This document shows positions 15,033-20,026 of a stretch of DNA of 20,026 nt, piece after piece. Numbering within the stretch: position 1 is the stretch's first letter; the number at the start of each line of letters is the position of its first letter. The notes under the pieces are model-generated. The model made no database searches and was not told where the DNA came from. It saw nothing but the letters and a program-made list of their open reading frames with translations. This DNA comes from Clostridia bacterium (GTDB taxonomy: Bacteria > Bacillota > Clostridia > Christensenellales > CAG-1252): positions 1 to 20,026 of the forward strand of contig JAGAAA010000103.1 in assembly GCA_017615495.1 (NCBI GenBank). The letters are read 5' to 3'. The position numbers and the translations under genes are program-made.

Positions 15033-16025
15033 TCACTGCCAAGTGACTTCGCCATCCTTGCGGATGTTGCCCCATCTGCCGTCCTTCTTCACCCTGCCGT
15101 AGCCCTCGCCCGTAAAGGGAGTTGCCGCGTCGTAAATAAAGGGGACGGTCTCTTTGCCCGTTTTGTCGACGTAACCGCATTTTTCACCGAGGGTAACGTT
15201 TGCCCACCCTTCGGAGAAGCTGCCCGCCGTATCGTACTTATAGGGGATGACGAGGACGTTTTCACGGTTGATATACCCAAACAACCCGTTCATTTCCACC
15301 GCCGCCATATCCTCTTTAAAGGGGAGCGCTTCGGTATAGATCGGGGGGATGACCTCTTTGCCGTTTTCGTCCTTAAAGCCCCATTTGCCCGCGCGCTGGA
15401 ACTTGGTGAAGATGTCCTTCTCCGGCTCTATGCGCGGGGAATGCACCAAAGGTTCGCGCGGGAAGATCTTGGAAAAATCCACCGAATTATCCTGCTTGCC
15501 TTTGTTGTTCTTTTTGTTGTCTTGCTGGCGGTTGTCGCGTTGGTCGCGGCGCTCCTCTCGCATTTCCCTGCGCGGCTCGTTACCGCCGTTTCTGCGCGCG
15601 TCCGCCTGATGGCGGTCGTCGCGCGGTTTTTCCTGCCGTTTGTCGTTTTGTCTGCGATCGTTTTGCCTACCGACGTTTTCCTCTTTACGAGGACGGTTTT
15701 CCGCCTGCCCCTGCTGTTGTTGCGGTTTTCCTTGCGCGGCGGGAGCGTCGTCGGGACGGAAATCCACGCCCAGCGGCGAAATGGCGTTCACCACTTCAAA
15801 CAACCTCTTTTTGTTGAAGTTTTGCACCTTGTACATCTCGTTTTTGCGACGGGATACGATGTTGCCGACGGTCAAAACGCCGCCCTTTTGCAAAACTTCC
15901 AGCGTTTCCGCAGAGAGGTTGAGCCCCTCCACCGACATATTCAAAACGTCTTCCGAATAGGGAGGTTTATAATCCGACGCGGGACGGTTGGGTCTCTTGT
16001 GCCAATGCCTGTTGTTCTTTCCCAT
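15033..16025 (-). CDS. RNA polymerase alpha-CTD-like domain + disordered linker + WG repeats
   Basis: A 330-residue protein with no signal or membrane segment, so probably cytoplasmic. Residues 25-93 have the helix-hairpin-helix pattern of the RNA polymerase alpha C-terminal domain (DVLNMSVEGLNLSAETLEVL ... TVGNIVSRRKNEMYKVQNFNKKRLFEV). Residues 95-180 are a low-complexity linker of Arg, Gln, Asn, Asp and Lys, including QQQQ. Residues 208-330 hold four WG-type repeats (GKWGFKDENGKEVIPPIY, GLFGYINRENVLVIPYKY, EKCGYVDKTGKETVPFIY, GRWGNIRKDG). Aligned by eye to E. coli alpha-CTD, the main DNA contacts Arg265 and Asn268 are both Glu here, so DNA binding of the classical kind is doubtful. A longer in-frame reading upstream overlaps the previous gene. 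I chose the ATG at 16025 because AAGGAG precedes it and it lies two bases after that gene's stop. Function unknown. Confidence 0.85.
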   Translation of the reverse strand: MGKNNRHWHKRPNRPASDYKPPYSEDVLNMSVEGLNLSAETLEVLQKGGVLTVGNIVSRRKNEMYKVQNFNKKRLFEVVNAISPLGVDFRPDDAPAAQGKPQQQQGQAENRPRKEENVGRQNDRRQNDKRQEKPRDDRHQADARRNGGNEPRREMREERRDQRDNRQQDNKKNNKGKQDNSVDFSKIFPREPLVHSPRIEPEKDIFTKFQRAGKWGFKDENGKEVIPPIYTEALPFKEDMAAVEMNGLFGYINRENVLVIPYKYDTAGSFSEGWANVTLGEKCGYVDKTGKETVPFIYDAATPFTGEGYGRVKKDGRWGNIRKDGEVTWQ

Positions 16026-16027
16026 AA

Positions 16028-18463
16028 TTACTCCTTTTGATTCCTTTTGTGCTTCTTGTTCGCTCGCAGGATCAGGATGGTGAGCACGCTGCCCACCGCC
16101 GCCACCACCGTCAAAACGATGGCGAGCACCTGTCCGCCGGAGAGTCCGCCCTGCCCGAGGTTTGCGGTCAGAACGTAACAAACTTCTCCTTCGTAAAGCA
16201 CCATTGTAAATTGCTTTTCATTGTCGAGGGGCTCCAGCGCCTTGATCTTGCTTCCGTCCGAAAGCGAAGCGACGATCTCGCTGTCCGTGCTGGCCTCTTT
16301 ATAGACGGCTACGGTCTTTCCGAGCCCGTCCGATTTGATTTGAACTTCGTACGTTTTCGGCGCGGGTTGCGGGTCATCGTCCGGCGAGACCACTTCGTCC
16401 GCGCGCACGTAGCCGACCACGCCGTTGAATTCCACGCGATAAAAGCCCCAAACGTCCTCGCCCGAGGCGTTTACCGCCACCACGGAAAGCACGGTCATAA
16501 CGTCCTCTTTGCCAAGGGCGGCAAGTAACGGCTCCGTCCCCTTGGTTATTTCAAGATACGAGGGCTCTTTGTAAACGTTCACGCCCACCACGTTGGTGCC
16601 GATGGCGGAAAGCAAGCATCTTGCCTGACGGAAAGGCGCCGCGCCTTCCTCAAAGACGAGCACGTCGGCAAGAGCCAAATAGGCGATGCCCTTCTCGGTC
16701 TCCGCGCGCACGTACTTGCTGCCAAGGTACTCCACTTCGGCGTAGCACATCAAACGGGTGCCGCCGGGGATGATGGAAATATCCTCAAAGTTGCCCGGCG
16801 AAGCGTACGCGATGGCGGCGTCCTTGGTCACCTGGCAAACGAAGCGCGGGTCAACGGAAGCGACGGTGTCCTCAAAGGCGCCGTCCTCTTTGACGAAGAC
16901 GGAAAAAGCCGTTTTGGGGTAGACCAAAACGTTATGATCCGCAACGACGTAAGCGCAGCCGTTTGCGTCCAAAGCGATATCGGAAAAACTTGCGTAAGAC
17001 GCCGGAAGATCGTAAACGCGCGGGGTGGCGTACCCCTCCAAAACGCGCTCGAACTTATAAAGCTTTTTGATGCGGCCGGAAACTACGTAAACGTCACCGC
17101 GGTAATCCACCGAAAAGCCGTTGACTTCCACGTCGGCGTTGAGTTCCCCGATCACGTCGCCGCTTTGCGCGTAAGCGGAAATGCGGTTGCCCGAAAGCAG
17201 GTACAAAATATTGCCGCCGATGCCCACGTTCATGCCCGTGATGTCACGGTCCGCGGTCAGCCATTTGTTGAAAGAAGAGTCGCCCGCCTTCTTGACGAAG
17301 ACCGACTTGCCCGACGCGGCGTAGACCGTGCCGCTGGGCGATGCGACGACGTAACTGCACGGCGTCGGATAATCTTTTACCAAAACGAGGGCGGAATTGT
17401 ATTCGTAAAGCACGCCGTTATCCGCAAGATAGACGGCGCTGTCCGTCACTGCGATGTCGGTGGGCGCCACCACTTGCCTGCCCTTGAGGGCGCGGACGAC
17501 GCTGCCCGCAAATTCGCTGCCGCGCAGGCTATCCGCAATGAGGATCTTCTCCCCTTTTACGGCGACGGCGACGGGCGCGTTCAAACGCTTGAGATCTTTG
17601 CCGTAAGAGCCGATCATCTTTTCAAACCTGCCGTCGTAAGCAAACACTTTTACGGCGCGGTTTTCACCATCCAAAACGTAAAGGCTGCCCCCCGCGGCAA
17701 AGTCGGTCACAGAAGAGAAGACGGAATCCCCCGCCCCGCTTCGCAGCAAAGCGGCAGTCTCGCCCAAGACGCGTATTTCGTCGTCCTTTGCGTAGTAGAG
17801 CTTTCCGCCGTGCGCCGCAAGAAGCGCAACTTCTCCCACTTCGCCGGCGGCGGTGAGTTCGCCGTTTTGCCTTTGAATGACCTTGCCGTCGTATTTGCGG
17901 AAGTAGATCACGCCGTCATCTGCGGCAAGATATACCGAAAACGCCATCCCCTGCAGATCAAAATTCTCCGCAAGAGCGCCGTCCGAAACGTTGTACGCAT
18001 TTACGTGGAGCAAACCGCTGAGGGTATAGACCTTGCCGCTCGCAACGGAGATATCGGTAACGTTATCGGAAGGGATAACGTAGGTTTTGCTCGTGCCGTC
18101 CAAGTTAAAGCAAAGAATGGAAGGCGCCGGCGGCTCGTCCGAAAGCCCCGTCAAAACGAAAACTCCGTCCGTCGAAAGCGCCAATTTGTCGCAACTTTCA
18201 ACGCCCGTTTCAAAGGTCGTTCTGGTATTGCCCGAAAAGACGGTCACCTTGCCGCCGTCAAACACGGCAAAGGCGTCGCCGCACGCCGCAATGCGCGTGG
18301 GCGCGTTAAAAGAAAAGTAGTCGGAAACGAGTTCGCGGTAGCTTTCGCCTTCCGCAACCGTCGTCCCGCCTACGACAAAAATGCATTGAACAAACGTCAA
18401 TGCAACGATCAGTGCAAATAACGCAAAGGTTATCCGTTTAAACTCAGCTTTCCGCAGCCTCAT
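16028..18463 (-). CDS. Doubly anchored beta-propeller and SH3-like repeat protein
   Basis: An 811-residue membrane protein of unknown function. A basic start (MRLRKAEFKR) leads into helix 1 (11-31), and a second helix (about 779-799) ends in RANKKHKRNQKE. Both ends should be cytoplasmic and ~745 residues outside. The first ~500 outer residues show repeated short beta-units of NHL/YncE propeller type (e.g. VYLADNGVLYEYNSALVLVKDY, GDVYVVSGRIKKLYKF, GCAYVVADHNVLVY), which may act as a binding platform. Three SH3b-like segments follow at about 540-613, 614-692 and 705-770, the second and third with the typical VYKEPS/VYKEAS and GYVRADEV elements; such domains often bind peptidoglycan. The ATG lies inside the end of the DUF1858 gene (20-base overlap) with a fair GAGAAG upstream. 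A longer in-frame reading is rejected. Confidence 0.82.
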   Translation of the reverse strand: MRLRKAEFKRITFALFALIVALTFVQCIFVVGGTTVAEGESYRELVSDYFSFNAPTRIAACGDAFAVFDGGKVTVFSGNTRTTFETGVESCDKLALSTDGVFVLTGLSDEPPAPSILCFNLDGTSKTYVIPSDNVTDISVASGKVYTLSGLLHVNAYNVSDGALAENFDLQGMAFSVYLAADDGVIYFRKYDGKVIQRQNGELTAAGEVGEVALLAAHGGKLYYAKDDEIRVLGETAALLRSGAGDSVFSSVTDFAAGGSLYVLDGENRAVKVFAYDGRFEKMIGSYGKDLKRLNAPVAVAVKGEKILIADSLRGSEFAGSVVRALKGRQVVAPTDIAVTDSAVYLADNGVLYEYNSALVLVKDYPTPCSYVVASPSGTVYAASGKSVFVKKAGDSSFNKWLTADRDITGMNVGIGGNILYLLSGNRISAYAQSGDVIGELNADVEVNGFSVDYRGDVYVVSGRIKKLYKFERVLEGYATPRVYDLPASYASFSDIALDANGCAYVVADHNVLVYPKTAFSVFVKEDGAFEDTVASVDPRFVCQVTKDAAIAYASPGNFEDISIIPGGTRLMCYAEVEYLGSKYVRAETEKGIAYLALADVLVFEEGAAPFRQARCLLSAIGTNVVGVNVYKEPSYLEITKGTEPLLAALGKEDVMTVLSVVAVNASGEDVWGFYRVEFNGVVGYVRADEVVSPDDDPQPAPKTYEVQIKSDGLGKTVAVYKEASTDSEIVASLSDGSKIKALEPLDNEKQFTMVLYEGEVCYVLTANLGQGGLSGGQVLAIVLTVVAAVGSVLTILILRANKKHKRNQKE

Positions 18464-18650
18464 TGAGCTTCTCGACGAGTTCGTCGACGTCAAGACCGTG
18501 GACGGCAGCCGCATCCTCGACGGTTTCCCCGCGAGCAAGCGCGCAACCCAAGCAATGCATTCCCGCATTCATGAGGACTTCCGCAATCGCTTGCGAATTC
18601 CCCTGCCGAATGGCTTCGCCAATGAGCATGTCTTTCGTGATGTTAGCCAT
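18444..18650 (-). CDS. DUF1858 domain small protein
   Basis: A 68-residue protein of the DUF1858 family. It starts MANITKDMLIGEAIRQG, carries the family NAGMHCLGC motif (Cys-X2-Cys) in the middle, and ends in GLDVDELVEKLNEA. In other bacteria the domain occurs alone or attached to hybrid-cluster and other redox proteins, and the CXXC suggests redox or metal binding; the actual role is not known. AGGAGG sits seven bases before the ATG. It is the first gene of the long minus-strand cluster, and its last 20 bases overlap the start of the propeller gene. Confidence 0.92.
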   Translation of the reverse strand: MANITKDMLIGEAIRQGNSQAIAEVLMNAGMHCLGCALARGETVEDAAAVHGLDVDELVEKLNEAAES

Positions 18651-18670
18651 AGTCAGCCTCCTTTTTCCAT

Positions 18671-18699
18671 AGTTTACCACACTCGCGCGCGAAAAACAA
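18671..18699 (-). promoter_or_regulatory. Sigma-A-type promoter at the head of the seven-gene cluster
   Basis: TTGTTT (18694-18699) and TAAACT (18671-18676) on the minus strand are 17 bases apart, giving a leader of about 15-20 bases before the DUF1858 start. No other comparably good promoter was found inside the cluster down to 7211. Confidence 0.55.
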
Positions 18700-18807
18700 C
18701 CTAAGATTATATTTTTACATTAAATTTAATTTACGTAGCAGGCGCGAAGGAACGCCGCGCGCGCGAAAAACGCCGTTTTTTGACGAGTTTTCGCCCCGCC
18801 TTCTTAT

Positions 18808-18836
18808 GCATATAAAAAACCGCCTGCCCATATAAA
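18808..18836 (+). promoter_or_regulatory. Sigma-E-like (mother-cell) promoter upstream of the PRC-barrel gene
   Basis: GCATATA (18808-18814), a 14-base spacer, and CATATAAA (18829-18836) agree with the Bacillus sigma-E consensus as I remember it (KHATAHT, 13-15, CATAHAHT) at 13 of 15 positions. The gene starts 31 bases later. A sigma-A reading (TTGACG near 18779) lacks a good -10 at a proper distance. The rest of the 18700-18866 gap holds AT-rich sequence and a CG-rich 14-base direct repeat (18684-18697 and 18758-18771), with no gene. Confidence 0.4.
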
Positions 18837-18866
18837 TAGCGTATCAATTCGGCAAGCGAGGTAACT

Positions 18867-19577
18867 ATGAAACGTATCACCGACATATTGGCAAAAGAGA
18901 TCGTCGCCGTGGCGGAAGGCGAAAGCGCGGGCGTGGTAATAAGCGCCTTCACCGACGAAAAGCTCTCCCGCATCCGCGGCTACAAAGTGGCAAACGACGA
19001 GGAAGACGTTGCCGGGATCCTGCCCCTGCGCCGCGTTTTGGGGGAAGGGGACGCCTTGACGGTAAAAACCCGTTTGGCGCTAAAACCGGCGGTCTTCCCG
19101 GAATGCCCGCTCGGCGCAAAAGTTTACGATACCTGCGGCGTGCTTTTGGGGCGCCTCCGCGACGTCCTCTTCGATGAACAAACGGGGCAAGTTCTTTCCC
19201 TTGCTGTGGATCAAAACGAATTCTCCCCCAGCCGCGTTTTGAGTTTTGGGAAAACGACGCTGGTACTTCGCGCCCCCGCCCACGAAAATACGCTGTTTAA
19301 AAAGACTTCTAAGCGCGCCGCGCCAAAGCCGCAACCCGCGGTGTTTGACATCGCCGTCGATCCCCTGCCCGATGAGGCAAAAGAAAGCGCCGTTGCAAGC
19401 GAAAAGACCTTCTTGCAAGATTACGCCTTCTTGCTTGGCAGAACGGTACGCAAAACCATCCTAAACGGCGAGACCGTCGTGGCGGAAGAAGGTTCGCCCG
19501 TCACCCCCGAGGCGGTGCTCCGCGCGCGTGAAAACGGCAAACTCGTGGAACTCACCGTCAACAGCCGCAAAGGATGA
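18867..19577 (+). CDS. PRC-barrel domain protein
   Basis: A 236-residue soluble protein with two PRC-barrel-like segments: residues 1-75 (MKRITDILAKEIVAVAEG...GVVISAFTDEKLSRIRGYKV) and about 82-135 (GAKVYDTCGVLLGRLRDVLFDEQTG). After an Ala/Lys/Pro-rich spacer (148-160), the C-terminus (LLGRTVRKTILNGETVVAEEGSPVTPEAVLRARENGKLVELTVN, 189-232) is a motif commonly found at the end of PRC-barrel proteins in Clostridia. PRC barrels occur in RimM and in the sporulation proteins YlmC/YmxH. Function here is unknown. GAGG lies six bases before the ATG, and the gene overlaps the next one by four bases (ATGA). A sigma-E-like promoter upstream hints at expression in sporulation. Confidence 0.82.
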   Translation: MKRITDILAKEIVAVAEGESAGVVISAFTDEKLSRIRGYKVANDEEDVAGILPLRRVLGEGDALTVKTRLALKPAVFPECPLGAKVYDTCGVLLGRLRDVLFDEQTGQVLSLAVDQNEFSPSRVLSFGKTTLVLRAPAHENTLFKKTSKRAAPKPQPAVFDIAVDPLPDEAKESAVASEKTFLQDYAFLLGRTVRKTILNGETVVAEEGSPVTPEAVLRARENGKLVELTVNSRKG

Positions 19578-20026
19578 AAAAAGCCGCCGCGCTATTTGCC
19601 CTTTTGCTCGCCCTTTGTTGCTTTGGGTGCGACGGGCGCAAGATCAAACGGGAGGAGAGCGTTTGCCCTCCCCCTTCTTATCATATCGTCGCCGAACTCT
19701 TGCCGGAGACTGATTCCCTCACCGTCAAAACGCAGATCGATTGGACTTCTCCCGCGGACGATCTTGCCGCCGTCAAATTCAAACTTTACCCCAACGCATA
19801 CAAGACCCGCGTGGTCACCGAGGACAAAGTTTCCGCGGCGTACCCGCACGGCAAGGAAAGTTACGGCGGCACGGAACTTGTCTCCGTGACTTGCGACGTC
19901 CCCCTCGCGGATAGCGACGTCGGAGAAGACGGACTCGCGCTCACTGCCCGCCTTTCCCGCAGACTCAAAAAAGGGGAACGCGTCACTTTCACCATCGACC
20001 AAACGGTAACTCTCGCTTGCGTCAAG
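19574..20026 (+). CDS. Exported protein, M1-peptidase-like N-terminus (partial)
   Basis: The first 151 residues of a longer protein; the gene runs off the window. A signal sequence (MKKAAALFALLLALCCFGC) ends in a weak lipobox; Cys19 could carry lipid, but the -3 residue is Cys rather than Leu, so a lipoprotein is only likely. From residue 36, YHIVAELLPETDSLTVKTQIDW and then FKLYPNAYK look like the N-terminal beta-domain of M1-family aminopeptidase-like proteins (pattern Y.I...LDPE...L.G...I.Y, then L.F.L.PNAY). The catalytic HEXXH region would lie beyond the window, so enzyme activity cannot be judged. The start overlaps the PRC-barrel stop, so the two genes are translated together. Confidence 0.7.
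   Translation, partial: MKKAAALFALLLALCCFGCDGRKIKREESVCPPPSYHIVAELLPETDSLTVKTQIDWTSPADDLAAVKFKLYPNAYKTRVVTEDKVSAAYPHGKESYGGTELVSVTCDVPLADSDVGEDGLALTARLSRRLKKGERVTFTIDQTVTLACVK

Noticed and set aside
16934..18421. 495-codon plus-strand frame opposite the propeller gene
   Set aside because: The product is Arg/His/Asp/Val-rich with no motif, membrane segment or ribosome binding site. The minus-strand reading has signal, domains and operon context.
18684..18771. 14-base direct repeat (CG-rich run followed by A5C) as an attachment site or repeat array
   Set aside because: Only two copies of simple sequence, one overlapping the promoter. No integrase or further copies are nearby.
18766..18780. 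AAAAAC-GCC-GTTTTT hairpin as a terminator
   Set aside because: It lies between divergent genes with nothing to terminate, and the stem is AT-only apart from one pair.

Overview
The window reads as a chromosomal segment of an uncultured, moderately GC-rich, low-GC-clade Firmicute (class Clostridia). A Christensenellales-like gut lineage is a guess from style, not proven. Supporting signs are strong AGGAGG ribosome binding sites, sigma-A-type promoters, a one-chain dimeric glycyl-tRNA synthetase, a SpoIVFB-type membrane protease next to minD/minE, and the B12-binding radical SAM plus DUF2344 pair. No tRNA, rRNA, CRISPR array, insertion sequence or phage gene is visible.

Left part (1-6794, all minus strand). 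Transcription runs right to left: glyS, then minD, minE, a 66-residue membrane peptide, a spoIVFB-like protease, a B12/radical SAM protein, its DUF2344 partner, and a truncated major-facilitator transporter. This resembles the minCDE-spoIVF-radical SAM-DUF2344-rng-rplU neighbourhood of other Clostridia, but minC is missing and an MFS gene follows DUF2344. A hairpin terminator separates glyS from minD and contains the only purine-rich ribosome binding site near minD. A structured 125-base inverted-repeat element precedes the MFS gene.

Middle (6800-7200). A 62-residue cysteine-rich, twice-hydrophobic peptide sits alone on the plus strand with its own ribosome binding site and terminator.

Main part (7211-18650, all minus strand). 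Seven tightly packed genes, probably one transcription unit or two, encode: a small DUF1858 protein; an 811-residue protein anchored at both ends with a beta-propeller and SH3-like repeats; a cytoplasmic protein joining an RNA-polymerase-alpha-CTD-like domain to WG repeats; an ABC ATPase; a 12-helix ABC permease; and two ~900-residue exported paralogues with Ig-like (Big_2) repeats and a right-handed beta-helix. The last four genes are translationally coupled. The ATPase + permease + exported beta-helix combination recalls NosDFY in architecture only, and looks like an undescribed cell-envelope machine. It is the most interesting feature of the window.

Right end (18867-20026, plus strand). 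A divergent pair encodes a PRC-barrel protein, behind a promoter resembling the sporulation sigma-E consensus, and the start of an exported, probably lipid-anchored protein whose N-terminus looks like M1-type peptidases.
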